IMG/VR virus record: IMGVR_UViG_3300035698_012912
Location: 1 to 37,165 of that record
Source of the DNA: a virus
DNA length: 37,165 nucleotides
Strand: one strand, 5' to 3'
Each line of letters opens with the position of its first letter. Within the stretch, counting starts at the first letter, position 1. The notes below the pieces were generated by a model. That model saw only the letters and a list, made by a program, of their open reading frames with translations, was not told where the DNA came from and searched no databases. The translations under genes were made by a program, and so were the position numbers. This document shows positions 7,594 to 15,215 of this stretch, one piece after another.

Positions 7594-8199
7594 ATGACTA
7601 AAGAAAACGACACAAAAGATGACAGCACCGGAAAGGTGGAAAATAACGACAGTTCAACCGGACCAGAGAATGCTGCCGGTCATGTCGGCGAAGATGGCAA
7701 AGGCGACGGTACCAAAGTTGTAACCGTGGACCCGGCAGATTTGGCAAAGCAGTTGGCAGAGGCACAGGCTAAAGCCAAGGACGCTGAATCACTAGCGGCC
7801 AAGGTTGCTGAGTATGAGGAGGCAGAGACAGCCCGAGAGGAAGCCAAGAAGTCAGATGAGCAGAAGCAGGCAGAAGCATTGGCCACCGCGCAGAAGACGG
7901 CAGAAGAAGCGCAAAGCGCCGCAGCTGCTGAGGTCTTCAAGAATAAGGTCTATCGTGCAGCCAGTGCGGCAGGATTCAATGACCCTGACGACGCGACCAA
8001 GTATCTGTCACAGGATTCCGCCGATATAGAAACCGATATTGCCGAACTTCTAGAGCAAAAGCCATATCTGGCATCAACTGATGGAGAGGGTAAACCTAAG
8101 CCACGCACACAGCTTGGCGTTCAAGGCGGCCCCGGATCTGGTTCAGAGGCCAAGACTGATACAGAGAAGCAGGCTCAGGGGCTGTCGCAAAGCTTCTAA
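7594..8199 (+). CDS. Capsid scaffolding protein
   Basis: A 201-aa acidic protein immediately before the major capsid gene. Residues about 45-115 are an Ala/Glu/Lys/Gln-rich coiled coil, followed by an AASAAGFNDPDDATKYL segment and a Gly/Lys-rich C-terminus, the usual plan of siphovirus scaffolds. It would occupy the prohead interior and leave before packaging. The ATG lies 12 bases after the GroES stop with no obvious Shine-Dalgarno, so it is probably translated by coupling. No protease is seen nearby. Confidence 0.8.
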   Translation: MTKENDTKDDSTGKVENNDSSTGPENAAGHVGEDGKGDGTKVVTVDPADLAKQLAEAQAKAKDAESLAAKVAEYEEAETAREEAKKSDEQKQAEALATAQKTAEEAQSAAAAEVFKNKVYRAASAAGFNDPDDATKYLSQDSADIETDIAELLEQKPYLASTDGEGKPKPRTQLGVQGGPGSGSEAKTDTEKQAQGLSQSF

Positions 8200-8222
8200 G
8201 ACTCAAAACATAGGGCAAGATA

Positions 8223-8346
8223 ATCAGCCCCCAGAGCAATCCAAACCAAGAATGTTGCTTAGTTGATGACAAGCGATAGAGAAGCTTACGACGGTAAGGG
8301 CGGGAATTAGTCAGCCCCCTTGGTTTGGATTGCTCTGGGGGCTGAT
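8223..8346 (+). repeat. 28-bp perfect inverted repeat before the capsid gene
   Basis: Bases 8223-8250 and 8319-8346 are exact reverse complements (arm begins ATCAGCCCCCAGAGC), separated by 68 bases. The right arm also takes part in a shorter, overlapping hairpin, so the two folds exclude each other. Confidence 0.9.
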
Positions 8347-8357
8347 CTCTTTTCTGT
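8311..8357 (+). terminator. Terminator-like hairpin between scaffold and capsid
   Basis: TCAGCCCCC (8311-8319) pairs with GGGGGCTGA (8337-8345), followed by TCTCTTTTCTG. It can end or attenuate read-through from the scaffold into the capsid gene, which has its own promoter at 8412. The longer inverted repeat would act as an antiterminator. Confidence 0.65.
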
Positions 8358-8377
8358 TACCGTTTCATTTTCGGGGT

Positions 8378-8419
8378 ATGCGAAACACTGGCAAACGCCG
8401 GCTGCCGCTGGCATTTTTA
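8378..8419 (+). promoter_or_regulatory. Capsid promoter, first copy of a 42-bp duplicated promoter
   Basis: Identical over 42 bases to 12627-12668. It begins ATGCGAAACACTGG and ends with the -10 CATTTT at 8412-8417, seven bases before ATG 8424. Conservation far beyond the -10 suggests a strong promoter or the binding site of a late activator. Confidence 0.8.
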
Positions 8420-8423
8420 CAAC

Positions 8424-9461
8424 ATGCCCCAAAATACAAATGACATCCTGAATTCCGGCGCTGCAGCTAAAGGTGGAAACACCCTCAACACCGTCGACAT
8501 TCCTGAAATTTATTCGAACACCTTTGCAACCCAGAATGGCCTGTTGGCTGTTTCCAGTGCACTCGGTGCCCAAATCAACTTGGTGAAGCCCATCGATCGC
8601 GAGCGCAGGCTTGCCATTTATGACACGGACATCAACCCGTCCACCAAGACTGACTTCAGCAAGCACGCTGTAGGAACCGCCAACACCGCCGAGCGGACTG
8701 TTGCAGTTGGTTCCATCTCCGCGCAGATTGCCTGGAGCAAGAAGCAGACTGAAGACTTCCGTGCCCGTCTGGCACAGGGAGACCTTGAGGCTGTTGTCAA
8801 CAGGCAGACTGTTGACAGCTTCGAGAAGAGCTGGAATGAAGGGTTCTCCGGTCTTGATAACGGATTCGTCCGCGAGACTCCGGTTGTCACGCATGTTGCA
8901 GACACAATTGCCGCGAAGGTAGTTGATGATTCAATCCCGCAGATTGCCATTGAGGACATGACTGGCGTCAACACTTTTGCCAAGGCTGTTGCCCTGGCAA
9001 AGAGGAGCATCGCTCAGGCATCCAACGGCTCGAACAGAGCTGACGGTTTGATTGTCCCTGACGACTTCGAGCTGATCGACGAACTGAACAAGGCTGAGGT
9101 TGCTGCCGATCAGTTCACTTCGAATGCTCATGGTCTGGTCAGTGCAACTGACTTCACCCTGGCACAGATTGTCGCTGCCAACGATGTTGTCACCGATACC
9201 GGCAAGCGAGTCATCGCTGTTGTCGCTCACTTCGCCAATAACTTCGAGGCGCTGATTGAAGGCAGCCTAGATGTTAGCGTTGGAAACGGAATCCTGACCA
9301 ACACGGACGGTGCTGTTGTTTGGAGCACCTCCGAGATGGGCGGAAAGATCGTCACCTACGAGCAATACGGAACCGAGTGGTTCAAGTATGCCAGCCAGAT
9401 CTGCGTCATTACACGCGGAACCGGTGCAGCTCCCGCAGGATACGACAACATCGAGGCCTAA
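8424..9461 (+). CDS. Major capsid protein
   Basis: A 345-aa protein after the scaffold gene, of the size expected for an HK97-fold shell protein. The N-terminus (NTNDILNSGAAAKGG) is followed by a conserved-looking VDIPEIYSNTF... segment. Codons are noticeably more C-ending than in neighbouring genes, as in highly expressed genes. It has its own leaderless promoter, and a strong terminator closes the unit. Homomultimeric shell assembly is inferred; the HK97 fold is not proven by motif. Confidence 0.85.
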   Translation: MPQNTNDILNSGAAAKGGNTLNTVDIPEIYSNTFATQNGLLAVSSALGAQINLVKPIDRERRLAIYDTDINPSTKTDFSKHAVGTANTAERTVAVGSISAQIAWSKKQTEDFRARLAQGDLEAVVNRQTVDSFEKSWNEGFSGLDNGFVRETPVVTHVADTIAAKVVDDSIPQIAIEDMTGVNTFAKAVALAKRSIAQASNGSNRADGLIVPDDFELIDELNKAEVAADQFTSNAHGLVSATDFTLAQIVAANDVVTDTGKRVIAVVAHFANNFEALIEGSLDVSVGNGILTNTDGAVVWSTSEMGGKIVTYEQYGTEWFKYASQICVITRGTGAAPAGYDNIEA

Positions 9462-9496
9462 TCCTCGAGTCGCTCCTAGAGCTATCAATCAACTGA

Positions 9497-9537
9497 GAAA
9501 GGGCCCCGAGAAATTGGGGCCCTTTCCTTTGTCCTTT
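9497..9537 (+). terminator. Strong rho-independent terminator after the capsid gene
   Basis: GAAAGGGCCCC (9497-9507) pairs perfectly with GGGGCCCTTTC (9516-9526) around an 8-base loop, followed by CTTTGTCCTTTT. Confidence 0.92.
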
Positions 9538-9587
9538 TACATATGGATCACAAAAGCAAGAAACGAGCGAATGACCGCGCGCGCCTG

Positions 9588-9593
9588 CATTAT
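9588..9593 (+). promoter_or_regulatory. Leaderless -10 for connector operon
   Basis: CATTAT ends seven bases before ATG 9600, preceded by the block CCGCGCGCGCCTG from 9575. Confidence 0.78.
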
Positions 9594-9599
9594 TGAGCT

Positions 9600-10043
9600 A
9601 TGGCCGATTATGCAAATCTGGAAGACGCGAACGAATACATCCAAGACCGTTACCCGAACATAGATGTTTTGTCAGAAGCTGACCTTCGCGCGGCGTCATT
9701 TGATGTTGACACAATGGTTGATGGGAAGATCAGTGTCACCACCGGCCTCAAGCTAGACCCGACTGACACTGAATGGACAGACCATCAGATCATTTGCCTT
9801 CTCCGTGCTACTTCAGAGCAAGCGGTATATCGCAGGGAAATGAATATCATGGGTCATTCTTTCCAAATCCGAGATGAGCTTGAAGATGTAAGAGGAGCAG
9901 ACGGATCAGCGCGGAAGCGAGCTCGAGCTAAGTTCTCACCGTCTGGAAGGTATTGGCTGAATCAGTCTGGGATCGAAGCGGTGATTGGTGTTATCGGCAC
10001 ATCTGAAACCGGCATTGGAAGTCTTCAAGTAGGAGGCTTCTAA
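9600..10043 (+). CDS. Head-tail adaptor (connector) protein
   Basis: A 147-aa protein in the usual place of the gp15/gp6-type adaptor that docks under the portal. It starts with ADYANLEDANEYIQDRYPN, typical of the helical N-terminus of this group, and has an acidic middle with basic RKRARAKFSPSGRYW near residue 115. It is the first gene after the capsid terminator. Assignment by order and sequence character; the exact subgroup is unknown. Confidence 0.7.
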   Translation: MADYANLEDANEYIQDRYPNIDVLSEADLRAASFDVDTMVDGKISVTTGLKLDPTDTEWTDHQIICLLRATSEQAVYRREMNIMGHSFQIRDELEDVRGADGSARKRARAKFSPSGRYWLNQSGIEAVIGVIGTSETGIGSLQVGGF

Positions 10044-10045
10044 AC

Positions 10046-10417
10046 ATGAGCTCATTGGCATCTACAAACGCGGCCATGATCAAGATCACCCGCCCAGGAA
10101 TAGGTGCCGACAGTATGAGCAAACACGAAACCGGAACCGGAGTCGGAACTGCTGCCGCATCTGAGATTGTCTGGACTGGATCAACCGGTGTAGAAGTGTT
10201 GAAGGATGCGACTGTTCGCAGCATGGGATCCAATGAAAAAATGAACACAGCCAAAATACGCCGGATCAAGACGCCGTTCATTCCTATATCTAATCGTGAT
10301 CTTATCGAGCTGGTCATTGATGGGCAGACCGAAGAGATCAAGGTCAATTCCGTTGAGCCCCATATGGACAGCGCAACTGGTGACCGCTGGCAGGTGATCG
10401 AGTTCGAGAGGGCTTGA
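10046..10417 (+). CDS. Head-closure/head-tail connector protein (probable)
   Basis: A 123-aa beta-rich protein, with a clear Shine-Dalgarno AGGAGG at 10031-10036 nine bases upstream of ATG. That is one of the few real ribosome-binding sites here and fits an internal operon gene. The C-terminal half (DGQTEEIKVNSVEPH...RWQVIEFERA) resembles stopper-type connectors. Its stop (10415-10417) lies just before the MuF start. Function inferred from synteny. Confidence 0.6.
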   Translation: MSSLASTNAAMIKITRPGIGADSMSKHETGTGVGTAAASEIVWTGSTGVEVLKDATVRSMGSNEKMNTAKIRRIKTPFIPISNRDLIELVIDGQTEEIKVNSVEPHMDSATGDRWQVIEFERA

Positions 10418-10419
10418 TC

Positions 10420-11682
10420 ATGGCTGGTCTGAACTCTAAACAACAGCAGGCTGTTGATAGAAAGGCAATTAACAAACTTCTTGGACAATATGAGGAGAAG
10501 CTTCAAGAGCCATATATTGCCTTGCAGAAATACCTAGACAAGCAGACCGCTAAGATCGCCACCGCTACACCAGCAGAAGCAACATCGATTCAGCGCAATG
10601 TAAAACGCGCACTGGCTCGATTTGAAACCAAGATGAAGGCATTGAATCAGCAGGTGGTTCGCAATCTTTTTAACAATGGCAGCACATATGTGAAGCAAAA
10701 GCAATTTCGGGATGCCCTACAGGTTGCGAATGAAGCCCGGGCCGGCAAACTAGATCTGCCTAAAGGGATCAAGAAGGCTGACATTCCTAGCCCGGAAGTA
10801 ATAGAGGAGAAGCTAAAGCCCAAGAAACCAAAGAGAACCAATGTCCCAAAGCCCAGAACGCCCAAGCCCAGGGGTTCAGCGGCAAAAACATCTGCTAAAT
10901 CTAAGCCCGGTACAGCTAGGCAAACTGCTTCTAAGGGCAAGGCGACCGGCACCAATAAAACAGCCGCCAACAAGGCTAAGGAAGCCGCCAACAAGGCTAA
11001 GGAAGCCGCCAACAAGGCTAAAAGTGCAGCCCCAAAGACGACCGCAAAGCTTCCAACTGCCAAACAGATAAATGATGCCACACGATACAGCACAACCAAG
11101 GGCGCAGCCCAGCGCCTGACAATGGAGATATCCCCGAAACAGCGCCTAATCATGGAGCAGATGGAGAACAATCTGAACAACCGGATATCTGAAATTTCCA
11201 AAACGATCGGCCGGCGCCATGATGACGCGGTCAGAGCAATTCAATTGCCAGAAGTTCGTGCCATCGTTGAGAACAAAGAAGCCGCGCAAAAGTTAGCTCC
11301 GCGACTTAGAGCAGCACTTGATGATGCCAATCTGATCATGACTGACGGCAAGGTCAAATGGGTTGAACTATCCGGGCGCAAATATGAGTTGCGCAAATAT
11401 TCAGAAATGGTTGCAAGGACGATCACCAGGGAGGCAATGACTATCGGAACTATTGAGCAGATCAAGGCCTCCGGTGGCGATCTGGTTGAGATTGACACGA
11501 CCGTTGATTGCTGTGATCTATGTAAGGAATTCCAAGGAAAGATCTATTCGATCTCTGGCACCTCTACAAAATATCAGGCTTTGACTCAGTATCCTCCCTA
11601 TCATCCTAATTGTGGCCATGTATTAATGCCGTTTGTTGAGAAGAACGAATTGCTTGATCTCTTGATCCTCAATTTTGACTGA
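10420..11682 (+). CDS. MuF-like minor head protein with Lys/Ala repeats
   Basis: A 420-aa protein from ATG 10420. The C-terminal domain has TTVDCCDLCKEFQGKIYSI (about 360-378) and YPPYHPNCGHVLMPF (about 393-407), the Cys/His signature of Mu F-like minor capsid proteins. The middle (about 110-215) is a basic, Pro/Lys/Ala tract with three NKAKEAA units in 21-bp repeats. MuF proteins are minor head components, sometimes ejected with DNA or fused to toxins. Its location after the connectors rather than after the portal is less common. No toxin domain is seen beyond the zinc-like motif. Confidence 0.75.
   Translation: MAGLNSKQQQAVDRKAINKLLGQYEEKLQEPYIALQKYLDKQTAKIATATPAEATSIQRNVKRALARFETKMKALNQQVVRNLFNNGSTYVKQKQFRDALQVANEARAGKLDLPKGIKKADIPSPEVIEEKLKPKKPKRTNVPKPRTPKPRGSAAKTSAKSKPGTARQTASKGKATGTNKTAANKAKEAANKAKEAANKAKSAAPKTTAKLPTAKQINDATRYSTTKGAAQRLTMEISPKQRLIMEQMENNLNNRISEISKTIGRRHDDAVRAIQLPEVRAIVENKEAAQKLAPRLRAALDDANLIMTDGKVKWVELSGRKYELRKYSEMVARTITREAMTIGTIEQIKASGGDLVEIDTTVDCCDLCKEFQGKIYSISGTSTKYQALTQYPPYHPNCGHVLMPFVEKNELLDLLILNFD
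10970..11032 (+). repeat. 21-bp coding tandem repeats in the MuF-like gene
   Basis: AACAAGGCTAAGGAAGCCGC-type units repeat about three times in register and code for NKAKEAA heptads, likely a helical basic linker. Confidence 0.8.
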
Positions 11683-11714
11683 GCTTAAACCCGGCGAATC
11701 CCCGCGCGCGCCTG

Positions 11715-11720
11715 CATTAT
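11715..11720 (+). promoter_or_regulatory. Leaderless -10 for tail-completion gene
   Basis: CATTAT ends seven bases before ATG 11727, preceded by CCGCGCGCGCCTG from 11702. It is nearly identical to the promoter at 9588. Confidence 0.78.
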
Positions 11721-11726
11721 TGACTC

Positions 11727-12152
11727 ATGGCTATCCAAACAAAAATCGATTTCATTTCTCTAGGTGAAAAAGAAGTATCGAAAGCAGTTATTGAGGGAAC
11801 CGAAACCGGCATGCTGGATGTCATTGACGCCATGTCCAATGCAGCAATGAAGATGGCGCCAAAGAAAGATGGCCATCTTCGCGATTCCATGGCATCGAAG
11901 GTTGAGATTGATGGAGACTCAGTCAAATCATGGATCCGGTTTGACATCATCTATGCTGCCTATCAGCATGAAGGTATCTACTATCGGAACGGCAATTATG
12001 GGAATCCGCTGAACTACACGCACCCCGACGCCCGGCCAAAGTTTTTGCAGCAGGTTCTTGATGCCAACGAGAATGTCATTGGCAAGGTCATTGCTGGACA
12101 TATCAAGAAATCAGTGAAGGGTGATTTGGCCAAGAGGGTTCCGAGACGATGA
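11727..12152 (+). CDS. Neck/tail-completion protein, HK97 gp10-like
   Basis: A 141-aa protein with the family pattern: an N-terminal charged helix, then AAMKMAPKKDGHLRDSMASKV (residues about 45-65), a beta segment, an AAYQHEGIYYRNGNYGNPLNYTHP loop containing the usual YQHEG, and a C-terminal helix ending in basic residues. Such proteins sit at the head-tail interface. The stop overlaps the next start (ATGA at 12149). Confidence 0.8.
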   Translation: MAIQTKIDFISLGEKEVSKAVIEGTETGMLDVIDAMSNAAMKMAPKKDGHLRDSMASKVEIDGDSVKSWIRFDIIYAAYQHEGIYYRNGNYGNPLNYTHPDARPKFLQQVLDANENVIGKVIAGHIKKSVKGDLAKRVPRR

Positions 12153-12616
12153 AATTTATCCCGGCAGCCATAGCCAAACAGCTAATCACCGACGGAGTCT
12201 TTGAACCTCGAGGCGCTGTGGATTCGACGCGAGTTTGTTTTGTAGAAAACCGAGAGGTTCCTACTCCAAGCGAAGTCGGACCAGCGGTTGAGACGGTCAC
12301 CAGTATTACCCTAGCCGGCGGATCTGCGCCCGGAATGTTTACCGGCCACATTTACAAGCCCTTGATTCGCATTGATATTCGAGAAAGCACGGATCCTGAT
12401 TCTGAATCCGCGATTGATGTATATACAGACATCGTTGAATCATTGGGAATTGGTGATGTAATTACTGCCAACGGATACCGTGACATCGGCGGCGCAAACA
12501 TCGGCTACCTGGAAATCGCCCAAGAAATCAGCAGAATTGATCACCTTTATCCGGGCGATGCGTTCACATACACCTTTGCTTTCAGGTGTCAGGCCCACAG
12601 GGCCGATTTGATCTGA
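12149..12616 (+). CDS. Tail terminator protein (probable)
   Basis: A 155-aa alpha/beta protein translationally coupled to the gp10-like gene and located just before the tail-tube unit, the standard place of the tail terminator that caps the tube. Contains the family-like RIDIRESTDPDSESAIDVYTDIVESLG stretch around residues 72-98, cited here only as the region spanned. No catalytic motif. Confidence comes mainly from order and size. Confidence 0.65.
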   Translation: MKFIPAAIAKQLITDGVFEPRGAVDSTRVCFVENREVPTPSEVGPAVETVTSITLAGGSAPGMFTGHIYKPLIRIDIRESTDPDSESAIDVYTDIVESLGIGDVITANGYRDIGGANIGYLEIAQEISRIDHLYPGDAFTYTFAFRCQAHRADLI

Positions 12617-12626
12617 TAGTCACGGC

Positions 12627-12668
12627 ATGCGAAACACTGGCAAACGCCGGCTGCCGCTGGCATTTTTA
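12627..12668 (+). promoter_or_regulatory. Tail-unit promoter, second copy of the 42-bp duplicated promoter
   Basis: Exact copy of 8378-8419. The -10 CATTTT at 12661-12666 ends seven bases before GTG 12673. It drives the 67-aa gene and the major tail protein. Confidence 0.8.
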
Positions 12669-12672
12669 GGGG

Positions 12673-12876
12673 GTGAGTGCACAAACGAAAATTTACAAAT
12701 TGAAAGATGATCTAGCATCCGCGACCGTTGTTATGAACGTGTCAGCCGGTGACGAGATCGCAGTTCATAGCGGTTCTAATATCGCAAATGAGCTGGAAAA
12801 ATGCGCTGTCCTTGCTTCTTCGCCAGCCGTAAAGCCGGCCACCAAGCAAGGCGCCGATATAGGAGAGGTTAGCTAA
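12673..12876 (+). CDS. 67-aa small protein before the major tail gene
   Basis: Starts at GTG 12673, positioned by the duplicated promoter. The product is a small beta-type protein (KIYKLKDDLASATVV...) without a recognised domain. It ends two bases before the tail-tube ATG and carries that gene's Shine-Dalgarno (GGAGAGG) within its 3' end, so it is co-translated. A minor virion or regulatory role is possible. Confidence 0.65.
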   Translation: MSAQTKIYKLKDDLASATVVMNVSAGDEIAVHSGSNIANELEKCAVLASSPAVKPATKQGADIGEVS

Positions 12877-12878
12877 TC

Positions 12879-13913
12879 ATGGTCAGCACAATCAGAACAG
12901 GACAAGGCAATGTCTATTTTGCCAAGCAGACCGCTGTTGGCTCCCCGGCCACTGACGCGCGGACCGTTGTTCAGCGTATGGAAGGCGGAATAAAGAGCAC
13001 GCAGGAAACCGGCAAGATCAAGATCCCTGACGGATCTAGATACAGCCGCGAGTTCCTATGGAAGAAGCGCATCAGCGCTGAATTCAGCTACAAGGTCACC
13101 GCGACCCCAGAAATGTTCGCATTGCTGGGAGCTGCCTACTACGGAAACAGCGCCGCTGGCGTTGCGAACGGCGACGGCATCAGTGTTCACACGACCACTT
13201 CTGCTGGATCTGAGTTTGTCCCCCTGACCATATGGGAGACGATAGGATCTGGTTCGCAGAAAGTATGGCGCAAGATTGAAGACGCGTTCATTACTAGCTG
13301 GAAGCTTGACAGCAATGTTGATGCGGATGAGCCGGTGATCATAGAGATCAACGGATTTGCCTCTACGACCGAAACCATTGATGTTGCTCCAGATGTCACT
13401 GACTCAGATGTTTCTGATCCGTTGACATGGGCCGATGGTGTCGCCAACTTTGTTGTTGATTCAACAACGCTGACCGGCGCCACTGCTTTCAGCCTGGAAG
13501 TTTCTTCTGGACTCGAGCAGGTTTTTGCCACTGGCATCAATGCACATTCGACTAAATTCAATTCAGATGACTCCGGCCTTGAGGGCGACGGGGCATGTGT
13601 TCTTGACGCTGACGGACTGGCTCTGTTCAACAAAGCCCGGTACGGAACCGCGACCCCATCGACTGGATCAAGTCCGGTTTCGGATATTTTCGAAACTGAG
13701 CTTGAAATTGCATTCAGCTATGGATCAGCCGCCAACTTGCGCAGCATCAAGCTGAGCATGCCAAACTCAATTGTCTCCTTTGAGGATGACATTGCGTTTA
13801 GCGCCGATGGCGAAACCGTCCTAGCGTATAAGGTAATGCCAAGGAAGAGCGCGGACGGAACCGTTGAAGCACTGACTCTGACTGCCGATCTGCCGCACGA
13901 CGACGCTTACTAG
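12879..13913 (+). CDS. Major tail (tube) protein
   Basis: A 344-aa protein, beta-rich, with the beginning TIRTGQGNVYFAKQTAVGSPA and an EFSYKVTATPEMFALLGAAYYG region typical of long siphovirus tube proteins. It sits between the tail terminator and chaperones, has C-ending codons like the capsid gene, shares the capsid's promoter sequence, and is followed by a terminator. It polymerises into the tail tube around the tape measure. Confidence 0.82.
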   Translation: MVSTIRTGQGNVYFAKQTAVGSPATDARTVVQRMEGGIKSTQETGKIKIPDGSRYSREFLWKKRISAEFSYKVTATPEMFALLGAAYYGNSAAGVANGDGISVHTTTSAGSEFVPLTIWETIGSGSQKVWRKIEDAFITSWKLDSNVDADEPVIIEINGFASTTETIDVAPDVTDSDVSDPLTWADGVANFVVDSTTLTGATAFSLEVSSGLEQVFATGINAHSTKFNSDDSGLEGDGACVLDADGLALFNKARYGTATPSTGSSPVSDIFETELEIAFSYGSAANLRSIKLSMPNSIVSFEDDIAFSADGETVLAYKVMPRKSADGTVEALTLTADLPHDDAY

Positions 13914-14010
13914 GTCAAGACCAAAAGCTTATCTGGAAACAATCGTTTAACGCGATTGCTGAAAGGATAGGAAACAGCACCGCAAGGTGCAACGAATCCC
14001 ATCAAGAGAG

Positions 14011-14033
14011 CCCGGCACCCGCCGGGTTTTCTT
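14011..14033 (+). terminator. Rho-independent terminator after the major tail gene
   Basis: CCCGGC/GCCGGG stem with an ACCC loop (14011-14026), followed by TTTTCTT. Confidence 0.88.
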
Positions 14034-14093
14034 GTACATGAACATATGTGCGTTTCTTTATGCACAAAATATCGTGCTCCGAAAAAGTTGTGG

Positions 14094-14099
14094 CACATT
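14094..14099 (+). promoter_or_regulatory. Leaderless -10 for HNH gene
   Basis: CACATT ends seven bases before ATG 14106. An upstream in-frame ATG at 14046 has no such element. Confidence 0.65.
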
Positions 14100-14105
14100 T
14101 ACCAT

Positions 14106-14462
14106 ATGAAATCAACCACGATTAAGATTGGAAAGGAGATCAAAAAGAAGTTTTCATCTCACCCCGGTCTATTAAATATCTCTATAAACCACGAAACAGG
14201 ATGTCACGAATGGCAAGGCGCCAAGAATTCAGCCGGCTATGGATATGTCAAGATCGACCATAAAGTGTTCCGCGTTCATCGCTTGACATATGCCATAAAA
14301 AACGGAGCCATCAACCCTGAGCAGGTTATCATGCACATGTGTGACAATCGCATTTGCTGCAACCCGGATCACCTTGCCGCCGGTTCACAGAAAGCGAACA
14401 TGCGTGACATGATATCCAAGAACCGCGCTGGGTGGCAAAAGGAGGTTCTGATTGAGGTATAG
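14106..14462 (+). CDS. HNH endonuclease (homing type)
   Basis: A 118-aa protein from ATG 14106. It contains GCHEWQGAKNSAGYGYVKI (residues about 34-52), FRVHRLTYAIKNG, and MHMCDNRICCNPDHL (about 78-92) with the HNH-type His/Cys/Asn-His core, then GSQKANMRDMISKNRAG. This is the free-standing HNH architecture common in phages, a DNA-nicking enzyme that promotes its own spread. It is inserted between the tail-tube terminator and the chaperone genes and has its own promoter. Confidence 0.88.
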   Translation: MKSTTIKIGKEIKKKFSSHPGLLNISINHETGCHEWQGAKNSAGYGYVKIDHKVFRVHRLTYAIKNGAINPEQVIMHMCDNRICCNPDHLAAGSQKANMRDMISKNRAGWQKEVLIEV

Positions 14463-14492
14463 CAAGAATCACACAAACGCAGTGCTGGCGGC

Positions 14493-14498
14493 CATGAT
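14493..14498 (+). promoter_or_regulatory. Leaderless -10 for tail chaperones
   Basis: CATGAT ends seven bases before ATG 14505. Confidence 0.65.
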
Positions 14499-14504
14499 TA
14501 TTTC

Positions 14505-15215
14505 ATGGCCGATTCAGTTAAAGAGAATTCACACATTGACATTGATAAAAACGCAATCGACGCTGAGGTTCAAGCAGTTGATGAAACCAGCGCTGAGGCG
14601 CTAGAAGAAGGAGGCTCTCCGGTTGATTTGCTTCTAAAGGGATTCAACATGGACGAGATCCCGAATGTCAGCGCAGATGTATTCCATGCGTATTCAAAAC
14701 CGTTTAACAATATGATGCAGTTCTTGGCTGATGCTGATAATGGCCTAATGGAATTGCTGACGCTAGGACAGCGGACTTCTGAGATTGCCATCACTGGTGA
14801 TGCCTATCAGCGAATGGGTGATACATCTAAAGAATTTCTGTCAACACAGTTCGGCGTTGAGGGGGCGGAATTCTTTGAAGGCGGCGAGACTCTTCAAGTG
14901 CAAAACACAGAGCAAGTAGATGATCCAATGGCGGAAGCTTTGCCGGTGATCATCAGATTGGTTCCCGGACTTCTTAATGAATGCTATGCAGACATGAAGA
15001 CATTGGCATTGCTCCAGTCAATCCCGCCGAAGCTCATTGCCAAGGCCGTTGATAGCGGAACGCTCAGCGCCGTCCTAAAGGACGCAAAGAATCAGAATGA
15101 ATTGACCATGGAGGAGCTGGGACAAAGAGCCACCACAGGGCTCCTGACCGTCGCAAAAGCAATGCAACAGTTGATCGGTGGCGTGGGAAAATCGTTGGCG
15201 GCGGCCAAGAAATAA
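14505..15215 (+). CDS. Tail assembly chaperone (gpG-like)
   Basis: A 236-aa acidic N-terminus followed by helical domains, located directly before the tape-measure gene. It is the first of the two chaperone products that coat the tape measure during tail assembly. Near its end the reading frame contains GGGAAAA (15185-15191), read as G GGA AAA, a canonical -1 slippery heptamer of the type used by lambda G/GT. The stop is at 15213-15215; the -1 frame continues to 15586. Confidence 0.82.
   Translation: MADSVKENSHIDIDKNAIDAEVQAVDETSAEALEEGGSPVDLLLKGFNMDEIPNVSADVFHAYSKPFNNMMQFLADADNGLMELLTLGQRTSEIAITGDAYQRMGDTSKEFLSTQFGVEGAEFFEGGETLQVQNTEQVDDPMAEALPVIIRLVPGLLNECYADMKTLALLQSIPPKLIAKAVDSGTLSAVLKDAKNQNELTMEELGQRATTGLLTVAKAMQQLIGGVGKSLAAAKK
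15185..15191 (+). promoter_or_regulatory. Programmed -1 frameshift site G GGA AAA
   Basis: Heptamer in the correct phase of the upstream gene. The -1 frame is open from before the heptamer to 15586, so slippage yields a G-T fusion of about 360 residues. Confidence 0.85.

Noticed and set aside
10647-11201. Long minus-strand ORF in the MuF-like gene, and similar long shadow ORFs (6661-7137, 7680-7940, 17751-18290)
   Set aside because: Low-complexity mirror translations of Ala/Lys-rich or helical genes; no promoter or ribosome-binding site.
14046-14105. Earlier start for the HNH protein at ATG 14046
   Set aside because: No hexamer at the right spacing; CACATT positions ATG 14106, and the extra 20 residues do not look like part of the domain.
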